The notes beneath the pieces were generated by a model, which was not told the origin of the DNA, did no database searches, and saw nothing but the letters and a program-made list of their open reading frames with translations. Positions 1-6,066 of a stretch of DNA of 9,423 nucleotides are shown here, piece after piece; within the stretch, counting starts at the first letter, position 1; every line of letters starts with the position of its first letter. A program made the translations under genes and the position numbers. Origin of the DNA: Candidatus Firestonebacteria bacterium RIFOXYA2_FULL_40_8 (GTDB lineage Bacteria; Oederibacteriota; D2-FULL-39-29); NCBI GenBank assembly GCA_001778355.1, contig MFGS01000156.1, positions 1 to 9,423 of the forward strand. The letters run 5' to 3'.

Positions 1-864
1 CTGGAGGAATTTAAGGCCGTGTTCTAAATGCTTCTTTACTTTACCTTCTGACCCAAAGCCGTAACGTTTTGTCGCCAGGCGTCTTTCGACTCTTTTATCC
101 AAGCCGACAAAAGCGCCTCCGCAAATAAATAGGATATTCGTCGTATCTATTTTAATGAACTCCTGCTGGGGATGTTTTCTTCCGCCCTGAGGAGGAACAT
201 TGGCAATAGTCCCTTCTAATATTTTGAGAAGTCCCTGTTGAACACCTTCCCCCGAAACATCTCTCGTAATAGAAGGGTTTTCGGATTTTCTTGAGATCTT
301 ATCTATCTCATCAATGTAGATGATACCGCGCTGGGCTTTTTCCACATTATAGTTGGCATTTTGAAGCAAGCGAAGAATTACATTTTCCACATCTTCTCCG
401 ACATACCCCGCTTCCGTAAGACTAGTGGCATCAGAGATTGCAAACGGTACATTTAAGATACGCGCCAAGGTCTGCGCAAGTAAAGTTTTTCCCGTTCCTG
501 TCGGTCCGATAAGCATAACATTGGATTTGGAAAGTTCCACATCGTGACAAGGCGTATAGACTCTTTTGTAGTGATTGTACACCGCAACCGAAAGGATTTT
601 TTTCGCCCTGTCCTGCCCTATCACATATTCATCAAGCATGTTTTTTAATTCAACGGGCTTCGGAAGTTCTTTCTTTTTTAGCGGCTCTGCCGTTATAGGT
701 TTGTCATCCTGCTCGCTGATTATGTTATTGCAAAGAGCCACGCATTCATTGCAAATAAATACGGAAGGCGCGCCCGAAGAAACTAATTTTTTGACCAGAT
801 CCTGCGGTTTTCCGCAGAAAGAACATCTGATCGATGAACCCTTTTTATCGTTATTATCCGACAT
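1..864 (-). CDS. clpX: ATP-dependent Clp protease ATP-binding subunit ClpX (3' end outside window)
   Basis: This is the AAA+ unfoldase that recognises, unfolds and threads cytoplasmic substrates into ClpP. The first 288 residues are in the window and the C-terminal ~130 lie beyond base 1. The N-terminal zinc-binding domain has Cys14, Cys17, Cys38 and Cys41 (CSFC and CNEC). The AAA+ module shows Walker A GPTGTGKT (120-127), the pore-1 loop GYVG (153-156), Walker B IIYIDE (181-186), the pore-2 region RDVSGEGVQQ (201-210) and the RKH loop (229-231). The ATG at 862-864 lies only 4 nt after the clpP stop. Its Shine-Dalgarno AGGAGAT (871-877) overlaps that stop, so the two genes are almost certainly co-transcribed and probably translationally coupled. 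The ClpP-docking IGF loop and sensor 2 fall outside what can be seen. Nothing visible is degenerate. Confidence 0.98.
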   Translation of the reverse strand, partial: MSDNNDKKGSSIRCSFCGKPQDLVKKLVSSGAPSVFICNECVALCNNIISEQDDKPITAEPLKKKELPKPVELKNMLDEYVIGQDRAKKILSVAVYNHYKRVYTPCHDVELSKSNVMLIGPTGTGKTLLAQTLARILNVPFAISDATSLTEAGYVGEDVENVILRLLQNANYNVEKAQRGIIYIDEIDKISRKSENPSITRDVSGEGVQQGLLKILEGTIANVPPQGGRKHPQQEFIKIDTTNILFICGGAFVGLDKRVERRLATKRYGFGSEGKVKKHLEHGLKFLQ

Positions 865-868
865 TAAT

Positions 869-1450
869 CTATCTCCTGTTCTCTACCAGCTCGTCCACTA
901 TACCGTAATCTTTGGCTTCCTGCGCACTCATAAAATAATCCCTGTCTGTATCTTTAACTATCTTTTCGATCGGCTGTCCCGTATGTTTCACCAGAACATT
1001 ATTAAGATTAACTTTCATTCTCATAATTTCTTTCGCCTGAATATCAATATCTGTTGCTTGCCCCTGCGCACCGCCTAACGGCTGATGAATAAGTATTCTT
1101 GAATTCGGAAGTGAAAATCTCTTACCTTTTTCACCGGAGGCAAGAAGGACTGCCGCCATACTGGCCGCCTGACCCACGCAAATGGTAGAGATGGGCGATT
1201 TTACATACTGCATTGTGTCGTAAATTGCCATACCCGCCGTAATAACACCGCCCGGGCTGTTTATATACATCGAAATATCTTTCTCGGAATCCTCACCGTC
1301 AAGAAACAACAACTGGGCAATTATCAGGTTAGCGACATAGTCATCTATACCTGAACCTATAAATATAATTCTCTCTTTTAATAAGCGTGAATATATATCA
1401 TAAGCCCGCTCGCCTCTATTCGACTGCTCCACCACCATTGGGACTAACAT
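869..1450 (-). CDS. clpP: ATP-dependent Clp protease proteolytic subunit ClpP
   Basis: This is the serine peptidase subunit that forms the double-heptamer degradation chamber and works with ClpX encoded just downstream. The 193 residues align without gaps to mature E. coli ClpP. The catalytic triad is intact and keeps E. coli numbering: Ser97 in GQAASMAA, His122 in ILIHQPLGG and Asp171 in DTDRDYF. The oxyanion-forming stretch SPGGVITAG (65-73) is present. The protein begins MLVPM, so it has essentially no N-terminal propeptide; the initiator Met sits where Ala1 of processed E. coli ClpP lies. The start is well fixed: a stop codon immediately precedes the ATG in frame, and a strong Shine-Dalgarno AAGGAGG sits 7 nt upstream. 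It follows tig after a 126-bp spacer containing an inverted heptad repeat, and clpX follows after 4 nt. Confidence 0.98.
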   Translation of the reverse strand: MLVPMVVEQSNRGERAYDIYSRLLKERIIFIGSGIDDYVANLIIAQLLFLDGEDSEKDISMYINSPGGVITAGMAIYDTMQYVKSPISTICVGQAASMAAVLLASGEKGKRFSLPNSRILIHQPLGGAQGQATDIDIQAKEIMRMKVNLNNVLVKHTGQPIEKIVKDTDRDYFMSAQEAKDYGIVDELVENRR

Positions 1451-1457
1451 CTATACG

Positions 1458-1464
1458 CCTCCTT
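1458..1464 (-). promoter_or_regulatory. Ribosome binding site of clpP
   Basis: The minus strand reads AAGGAGG, a full anti-16S match, 7 nt before the ATG at 1450. Together with the in-frame TAG directly before the ATG, it fixes the clpP start and excludes a longer propeptide form. Confidence 0.85.
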
Positions 1465-1479
1465 AAAACTAGAAGAAAT

Positions 1480-1575
1480 GACTAAGGACTATTTACTATT
1501 GACTATTTAATGAGGATTATTAAATATGCTGGTTACAGCTACCTTAAATAGTCATTAGTCACTAGTCAATAGTAC
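1480..1575. repeat. Inverted pair of heptad arrays between tig and clpP
   Basis: Four consecutive 7-bp units related to GACTATT run from 1480 to 1507 (1480, 1487, 1494, 1501), followed by TAA. A second block of four units in the opposite orientation (AATAGTC-like) occupies 1547-1574. Read on opposite strands the two blocks are near matches, so the RNA leaving tig could fold into a long imperfect hairpin of about 30 bp with a ~33-nt loop. The block starts 2 nt after the tig stop and ends about 16 nt before the clpP Shine-Dalgarno. It has no GC-rich stem with a U-tract, so it does not look like a classical terminator. A role in RNA processing or attenuation between tig and clpP is inference only. 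Confidence 0.8.
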
Positions 1576-1576
1576 T

Positions 1577-2857
1577 TTAATTTAAATCTGCGTTTTTAAG
1601 CAGAAAATCCAGTATCTTATCCTGCGTCATCTGGTTGCGGATATTATCTCTGCCTTTTTCGGATTTGAGATATTCCTTGTAGCTGTCGCCTTGTGCTCCC
1701 ATTTTAAAGAGGAACGTACGGATTTCTCCGTCAACTTCTTCTTCCGAGACTTCTATTTTTTCTACTTTTGCTATTTCATCAAGAACGAGGTAGGCTTTTA
1801 CTCTCTTAAGCGCTATCTCGGAGTACTCTTTTTCCACTTCTTCTTTCTTTTTACCGATAACTTCGTAAGTCACACCCTGCTGGGCCATTCTACCTTCGAA
1901 ATCCTGTAAAAGATGCTGAACTTCACCGTCAACAAGTGATTGAGGAGCGGAGAAATCCAAGCCTTTCAGTATTTCATCAATAATAACGTTCGTAACTCTG
2001 GATTTTTCTTTCTGTTCAAGCTCTTTCTTGAGACCGTCTTCAATGTTTTTCTTTACTTCGTCAAGGGTCTTAAATTCTCCGAGGTCCTTGGCAAATTCGT
2101 CATCAAGAGCGGGAAGCTTTTTTTCTTTGATACCTTTTACCGTAACTTTGAAGACAACTGTCTTTCCCGCCAGGTCTTTACCCGGGAAATCTTTTTTATA
2201 TTCGACAGGAACATCCTTTACATCCCCTACTTTGGCTCCGATAAGCGCCGATTCCACTTCAGGGAATATTTTCTTTGACCCGACTTCGCAGAAATAATCC
2301 ACCGCTTTCAATTTATCCGCAGGAACCCCGTCAGCCGTTCCCTGGAAATCTATCATTACAAAATCGCCGTCCTTAATTGCACGTCCTTCCACAGGAGCAA
2401 AATCCGCCTGCCTCTCTCTCATATAGTTAAGAGACTTTTCAACGTCTTCTTTCTTTACTTCCACCGGTTCTTTCTTAACTTTTATCCCTTTATATTTTCC
2501 CAGCTTGATATCCGGCCGTATTTCAACATGAGCCGTAAACTCCATAGGTTTTCCCGGTTCGAACTTTACGTCCGCAATCTGAGGATACGCTATAGGATTA
2601 ATGTTCTTAGCTTTCACCGCATCAAGGTAAGCGCTGGCGATAAGTTTTTCAAGAACGTCTTTCTCAACTTTTTGTTTAAAATTCTTCTCGATAAGCCCGC
2701 GAGGCGCCTTACCAGCTCTAAAGCCCGGGATTTCCGCAACCTTTTCAAGATTTGAATACATATTCTCAATCTCAACTAAAACCCGGTCGCTCGGAACCTC
2801 GATTTTTAAAACCTTCTTACAAGCCTTCTCTTCCAATATATCTACTTTAATATCCAT
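1577..2857 (-). CDS. tig: Trigger factor, ribosome-associated chaperone / peptidyl-prolyl isomerase
   Basis: This is a cytoplasmic chaperone that docks on ribosomal protein uL23 at the exit tunnel and shields nascent chains. Its 426 residues are close to the usual ~430. The N-terminal ribosome-binding domain carries the signature GFRAGKAP (45-52). An FKBP-type PPIase domain spans about 155-245, opening with KDGDFVMIDFQG (162-173). The rest is the helical C-terminal chaperone domain (about 250-426), rich in Lys and Glu. The order tig-clpP-clpX is widely conserved in bacteria and supports all three calls. The ATG at 2855-2857 follows a clear AAAGGAG Shine-Dalgarno about 5 nt upstream. A good promoter lies at 2929-2958, giving a 5' leader of roughly 65 nt. 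Confidence 0.98.
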   Translation of the reverse strand: MDIKVDILEEKACKKVLKIEVPSDRVLVEIENMYSNLEKVAEIPGFRAGKAPRGLIEKNFKQKVEKDVLEKLIASAYLDAVKAKNINPIAYPQIADVKFEPGKPMEFTAHVEIRPDIKLGKYKGIKVKKEPVEVKKEDVEKSLNYMRERQADFAPVEGRAIKDGDFVMIDFQGTADGVPADKLKAVDYFCEVGSKKIFPEVESALIGAKVGDVKDVPVEYKKDFPGKDLAGKTVVFKVTVKGIKEKKLPALDDEFAKDLGEFKTLDEVKKNIEDGLKKELEQKEKSRVTNVIIDEILKGLDFSAPQSLVDGEVQHLLQDFEGRMAQQGVTYEVIGKKKEEVEKEYSEIALKRVKAYLVLDEIAKVEKIEVSEEEVDGEIRTFLFKMGAQGDSYKEYLKSEKGRDNIRNQMTQDKILDFLLKNADLN

Positions 2858-2871
2858 TTTTCTCCTTTAAA

Positions 2872-2884
2872 TGAAACGCTTTCA
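2872..2884. promoter_or_regulatory. LacI/CcpA-like operator or leader hairpin in the tig 5' leader
   Basis: TGAAACGCTTTCA is a dyad (arms TGAAA/TTTCA, centre CGC) resembling LacI-family or cre-type operators. It sits downstream of the predicted tig start of transcription and just before the Shine-Dalgarno. The surrounding minus-strand 20 nt (2872-2891) can also fold as a bulged hairpin. Either reading is weak: one short dyad in a single leader could be chance. Confidence 0.25.
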
Positions 2885-2928
2885 AAGCCGTTTTGTCAGG
2901 TTTTCCCAATATTCAAGGAATTCCAAGT

Positions 2929-2958
2929 ATTATATTATATTTATGGGCAAAAAGTCAA
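2929..2958 (-). promoter_or_regulatory. Sigma70-type promoter of tig(-clpP-clpX)
   Basis: On the minus strand, -35 TTGACT (2958-2953) and -10 TATAAT (2934-2929) are separated by 18 nt. They match the consensus at 5/6 and 6/6. A second, overlapping TATAAT at 2939-2934 would leave only 13 nt and is the poorer choice. Transcription would start near 2922, about 65 nt before the tig ATG. Confidence 0.7.
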
Positions 2959-3013
2959 CAAAGGGTTACTTTAGGACTCCAAATACCTTTACAGGCGAAT
3001 ACGTCAACGCAGT

Positions 3014-3053
3014 TGTACACATATTTTGTACATATGTACACTATTTGCGTACA
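3014..3053. promoter_or_regulatory. Array of four TGTACA half-sites, operator-like
   Basis: TGTACA occurs at 3014-3019, 3027-3032 and 3035-3040, and a variant CGTACA at 3048-3053. The start-to-start distances are 13, 8 and 13, so the array is symmetrical. The two inner sites form a perfect 14-bp palindrome (3027-3040). The array can also be read as two 19-bp units, TGTACA-N7-(T/C)GTACA. It lies upstream of the tig -35 box and about 23 bp past the end of the STN-repeat gene. It resembles a cooperative operator, but the binding protein is unknown. Confidence 0.5.
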
Positions 3054-3075
3054 TTGGAATTTAAACACTATAGGT

Positions 3076-4260
3076 CTATTTCTTTTTAATTTGGGTCAGG
3101 TAGAATATGCCGCTTTTGTTTTCTATCTTCACATTAGCATCTTTAAGTATTTCAATAATCAAAACATTCAATGGTGTTTTTTCCTTTATAGAGACAGTAA
3201 CGTTAACATCAGGATCACCCAAAAACTTAATATCTTGCAAACCAGCTTTAGCAAAAACAACTTCAAGCGCTGTTTTTATAGGTGTATTTTTAAGGTCCAA
3301 CGGCGGCAACACATAATATTCGTCCAATCCACCGTCTTTTTTCTGATAATATGCTTGCAAATCCTTTTCATCCCCGATGAAGGCTCCCCCTGCAGTCGCA
3401 TCCGTAATGGCATATAGTTTTGTGACTCTTGGCGGAGCCGAATTATCTTTTTCCTTTTTCATTACGTGATAAATACCGCTTGCATCTACTATAAACTGCA
3501 AATTCTTCGGTTCAAGTATGAGTGCAAGCATTGTATCAAGTTCCTGCCTTTCAGTTATTGCAAGCGTAACATTTCCGAAAGCAGTTAGGTCCGCAATTTC
3601 AATTGAATACTGCACTCCAGCCTTTAAAAACACCGTTTCAATCGCTATTTTGACGGGGGTATTTTGAAAATCAATGGGTGGCTCAACATATTTTAAGGGA
3701 AGTTTGCTCTTTTCTGATTTTTTCTTTATGCGGTATTTTCCGTTAGAGTCCACTGTAAATGTAAGAGTCCTTGGGTCAAGTATGCAGTACAGAATCGTAT
3801 CAAGCTCTTGCGGTTCAGAAAAAACAAGCGTGATATTGCCATAGCTCTCAATGCCAGGCACTTCAATAACAAATACAACATCTGCCATTTTAAAAACTTC
3901 CTCTAACGCTTTTCTAATAGGCGTATTTGGAAAATCTATTGAGATCCTCTTTTTCTGTTCTTTTACTTTTTTCTTTATATGATAAACACCTTTTTCATCT
4001 ACTGCAAAAGTTAAATTCTTTATTTCGAGGATAAGCGTCAGAAATTTATCAAGTTCTATTTTTTCATTTATAATAAGCGAAACAGTGCCATAGGTGGTTA
4101 AATCTTGAACTTCTATAGAATAGCAAACCCCAGTTTTTAAAAAAACCGTTTCAATGGCTATTTTGATCGGGGTGTCTTTGAACTCTATAGGCGGCTCGAC
4201 GTATTTTGGGGCAGAAAACAACATGCAGGTTAAGAGTAATGAGATTAATAGGGTTTTCAT
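3076..4260 (-). CDS. Exported protein of four STN-like (secretin N0-type) repeats
   Basis: Function is not known. The 394-residue protein has an N-terminal signal peptide (MKTLLISLLLTCMLFSA, probable cleavage after Ala17). It is then built from four repeats of about 77-80 residues at roughly 20-98, 105-181, 191-270 and 318-394. Each opens with a strand plus (D/N)TP(I/V)..A(L/I)E.VF and closes with a strand ending in Lys-rich residues (for example YHIKKK). This is the beta-alpha-beta pattern of STN domains found at the N-termini of secretins and TonB-dependent receptors. No secretin channel or beta-barrel follows; the protein ends with repeat 4. Repeats 1 and 3 share YVEPPI and IAIETVFLK and are the most alike, suggesting duplication of a two-repeat block. 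A ~45-residue linker (272-316) precedes repeat 4. The start has Shine-Dalgarno GAGGAGA 7 nt upstream. A periplasmic scaffold or secretin-associated role is inferred from the fold. Confidence 0.85.
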   Translation of the reverse strand: MKTLLISLLLTCMLFSAPKYVEPPIEFKDTPIKIAIETVFLKTGVCYSIEVQDLTTYGTVSLIINEKIELDKFLTLILEIKNLTFAVDEKGVYHIKKKVKEQKKRISIDFPNTPIRKALEEVFKMADVVFVIEVPGIESYGNITLVFSEPQELDTILYCILDPRTLTFTVDSNGKYRIKKKSEKSKLPLKYVEPPIDFQNTPVKIAIETVFLKAGVQYSIEIADLTAFGNVTLAITERQELDTMLALILEPKNLQFIVDASGIYHVMKKEKDNSAPPRVTKLYAITDATAGGAFIGDEKDLQAYYQKKDGGLDEYYVLPPLDLKNTPIKTALEVVFAKAGLQDIKFLGDPDVNVTVSIKEKTPLNVLIIEILKDANVKIENKSGIFYLTQIKKK

Positions 4261-4282
4261 GTTTTTTCTCCTCGCCGCAGGC

Positions 4283-4374
4283 GGACTTGTCCGGACAGGC
4301 AGTGCCTGTCCCTACGATTTCACGGACAGGCGTGTCCATCAAAAGATGAGATCTCGTTAAAGACGGACCTGTCC
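4283..4374. repeat. Cluster of GGAC...GTCC hairpins upstream of the STN-repeat gene
   Basis: Four palindromes share GGAC/GTCC arms within about 90 bp: 4283-4292, 4293-4311 (perfect 9-bp arms GGACAGGCA/TGCCTGTCC around one base), 4324-4337 and 4365-4374. The motif CCTGTCCCTAC occurs twice (4305-4315 and 4368-4378). The cluster fills most of the 187-bp gap between the lipoprotein stop and the STN-repeat start. It looks like a dispersed intergenic palindromic repeat. In RNA it could form stable stems that separate the expression of the two genes. There is no T-tract typical of an intrinsic terminator. Confidence 0.7.
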
Positions 4375-4447
4375 CTACAGCTTGAACCTCTATGTGCTTT
4401 GTAGCATAAATGCGGGGAAAGTTCAGATAAAAATCATTTTTCAGATA

Positions 4448-4969
4448 TTATTTATGCCTTTCAATTATTATCGGAATTATAATGTCTTCCATTGCTTTAG
4501 GAATTTCAGGAAATTCCCCTTTTTCATCTCTTCTAAGATATGCCGCCGGCACAACAGGTCCAACGGCTTCCATGTTGAAGAGTTTATTACCGGCTAAATC
4601 TTCAGCTGTTATTCTTACAAATTTTGGATCATCCTGCGAATCACCTTCATTAAAAATAAAAACTGTTTTGCTTCTATAAACAGTCTCGTCTTTTTTATCT
4701 TTTATAAATTCAATATCCTTCTCTCCAATATTAACATTTATTTGCCTTACAGGTTCACTGAATTTAATACTTAAAAAAAACGCTTCCCCTGGTTTCAGTA
4801 TTAATGGTTTGCGCTGTTCAATCTGTATATAATTATCACTTTTCTCATCATATTTATATTTGCTACTTAACAATATTTCTCTATGATACGAACAACCAAA
4901 CATTACTAAAAGAGAAAAAAACAAAACTGTTTTTCTACAATTTGCCAGTACATTGCTTTTTAATAGCAT
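4448..4969 (-). CDS. Predicted lipoprotein with Ig-like domain, function unknown
   Basis: This is a 173-residue protein with a type II signal peptide: basic N-region, hydrophobic core VLFFSLLVMF, then Gly-Cys with Cys26 as the likely lipidated residue. The lipobox (VMFGC) is acceptable but not ideal at -3. The mature part is hydrophilic. It contains LKPGEAFFLSIKFSEPV (about 59-75) and VRITAEDLAGNKLF (about 118-131). The FSEPV and DLAGN motifs recur in bacterial Ig-like (Big_5-type) domains, so a small beta-sandwich is likely. It ends in a hydrophobic helix-like stretch IIIPIII. The start is supported by AAAGGAG 7-8 nt upstream. It lies 39 bp downstream of the second GspG-like gene, so it is probably in the same operon. 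Whether it acts like a pilotin for the neighbouring STN protein is speculation. Confidence 0.8.
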   Translation of the reverse strand: MLLKSNVLANCRKTVLFFSLLVMFGCSYHREILLSSKYKYDEKSDNYIQIEQRKPLILKPGEAFFLSIKFSEPVRQINVNIGEKDIEFIKDKKDETVYRSKTVFIFNEGDSQDDPKFVRITAEDLAGNKLFNMEAVGPVVPAAYLRRDEKGEFPEIPKAMEDIIIPIIIERHK

Positions 4970-5008
4970 ACAATCGTCTCCTTTATAAATTAATACAATA
5001 TGAATGAT

Positions 5009-5491
5009 TTACTTCTTCTTTAAGATATGATTTTCTACCGTCATGGGAGCTTTGATATCATCGGAAGTGTATGGTTTGCCATCGGGGCCGTTGCTTAGGA
5101 GCATGTAATCAACTACCTTTGTTTTGTCGGCAGAATAGATTGGGGTGTAGTTGAGTTTGTTCCCGAAGGGATCAACGTCGTCATATTTTCCCAGATAACC
5201 TGCTTTGATTGATATTTCCAAATTTTCTGGGTAATATTTATAATGAGTATAGTATAATTCAAGTCCTTTCTGAACAGATAGAAGAACAGCTTTTGATGAC
5301 GAAGTTTCGACTTTTGCACTGGTTTTCAACAGAGGAGGTACAACAATTACTATTATCAAAAACAAAACAACAGGCAAGATTAACAGATACCATTTGCTAA
5401 TTTTTTTCTTAATAATTCCATTTATAAATGCAAAACCGCAAAAAAACACCAATGCACTTATAACGAATACAATTATAGGAAATAAATTCAT
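5009..5491 (-). CDS. Two-helix membrane protein with GspG-like (pseudopilin) C-terminal domain, copy 2
   Basis: The 160 residues have two membrane helices (about 4-25 and 33-53). The segment that follows begins VETSSSKAVLLSVQKGLELYYTHYKYYPENLE and leads to DPFGN (107-111) and LLSNGPDGKPYTSDDI (131-146). The ALELY...YYP helix, the DP(W/F)G turn and the S.G.DG....DD(I/V) loop are hallmarks of the C-terminal domain of type II secretion major pseudopilin GspG; in that family the acidic loop binds calcium. The prepilin-peptidase site (GFTLIE) is absent and the anchor is a helical hairpin, so this is not a pilin. The start codon overlaps the stop of the preceding paralogue as ATGA, with GAGGTG as Shine-Dalgarno, so translation is coupled. 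Function is unknown. Confidence 0.85.
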   Translation of the reverse strand: MNLFPIIVFVISALVFFCGFAFINGIIKKKISKWYLLILPVVLFLIIVIVVPPLLKTSAKVETSSSKAVLLSVQKGLELYYTHYKYYPENLEISIKAGYLGKYDDVDPFGNKLNYTPIYSADKTKVVDYMLLSNGPDGKPYTSDDIKAPMTVENHILKKK

Positions 5492-5970
5492 TTTTTCACC
5501 TCAATGGTTTTCTTAAATGTGTGCCTGGGTGTATTTATTGGAGGTTCGACATCATCATCGGTGTCGAACTTATTATCTTCCCCGGCGCTTCCGATCAGGT
5601 AATTGGACTTGTCAGGGCTTCTTTCGTATTTGTATGGAGTTTTCCATGGGTCTTTATCTCCACCTTTCGCAAGATAGCCCTCTTTTATTGGAATCTCAAG
5701 ATTTTCCGGGTAATATTTATAATGAGTATAGTATAATTCCAGGGCTGATTGAACTCCTCTGAGGCTTGCTCTGCTTGAATCAATTTCGCTGCATTCTCTG
5801 GTACGCAACAAGTCGGGGAGAATAATAATTATGAACAATATTAAGGGTGGTAATAAAAGCAAAACTCCCTTCGTATATCTTTTCTTATAAAACGAAATAA
5901 TACTTACAATCAGACTTATTAGGATTAGAATAACAAAACACAAAAATACAAAAAGCCCAAAATATGCCAT
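5488..5970 (-). CDS. Two-helix membrane protein with GspG-like (pseudopilin) C-terminal domain, copy 1
   Basis: This is a paralogue of the next gene, with the same length (160 residues) and plan. Two hydrophobic helices (about 4-27 and 34-53) are followed by an extracytoplasmic domain with SALELYYTHYKYYPENLE (75-92), KDPWKTPYKY (106-115) and SAGEDNKFDTDDDV (128-141). The DPW turn and acidic loop match GspG-type pseudopilin C-terminal domains, though the usual Gly after DPW is Lys. No type III signal peptide or GFTLIE cleavage motif is visible, which argues against incorporation into a pseudopilus. The start has a GAGGTGG Shine-Dalgarno about 5 nt upstream. The stop overlaps the start of the downstream paralogue by 4 bp. 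The M28 peptidase gene ends 84 bp upstream, so read-through from there is possible. The biological role is not known. Confidence 0.85.
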   Translation of the reverse strand: MAYFGLFVFLCFVILILISLIVSIISFYKKRYTKGVLLLLPPLILFIIIILPDLLRTRECSEIDSSRASLRGVQSALELYYTHYKYYPENLEIPIKEGYLAKGGDKDPWKTPYKYERSPDKSNYLIGSAGEDNKFDTDDDVEPPINTPRHTFKKTIEVKK

Positions 5971-6028
5971 TTTTCCACCTCTAATATTGAGATTCTTCGC
6001 ATATTACCGCTTCCACCTGCACAATTGC

Positions 6029-6066
6029 TTCGGCGGACAGGCAGAATGACAAGGTTAACTTTTTTC
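6029..6066. repeat. Partial dispersed repeat at the end of the M28 peptidase gene
   Basis: The plus strand carries GGCGGACAGGCAGAATGACA immediately past the peptidase stop. GGACAGGCAG also occurs at 4293-4302, and GAATGACA resembles the ends of the hairpin elements near 7101 and 8511. The following 22 bp (6045-6066) recur with two substitutions and one indel at 7138-7158. It appears to be a degenerate member of the intergenic repeat family and includes the peptidase stop codon. Confidence 0.5.

Noticed and set aside
575..1078. Plus-strand open frame of 167 codons across clpX/clpP
   Set aside because: It lies antisense to two strongly conserved genes, has no recognisable domain, and its composition is explained by the opposite strand.
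1480..1575. CRISPR array or intrinsic terminator in the tig-clpP spacer
   Set aside because: The units are 7 bp with no spacers, so it is not CRISPR. The potential stem is AU-rich with no following U-tract, so it is not a classical terminator.
2893..3417. Plus-strand open frame of 174 codons over the tig promoter region and STN-gene end
   Set aside because: It overlaps the 3' end of the four-repeat STN gene and non-coding regulatory sequence. No signal peptide, domain or Shine-Dalgarno supports it.
3076..4260. Calling the STN-repeat protein a secretin (PilQ/GspD)
   Set aside because: The protein ends after the fourth STN-like repeat and has no secretin channel domain.
5009..5970. Calling the paralogues type II secretion gspG / major pseudopilin
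   Set aside because: There is no prepilin-peptidase motif and there are two membrane helices instead of one. Only the C-terminal domain matches.
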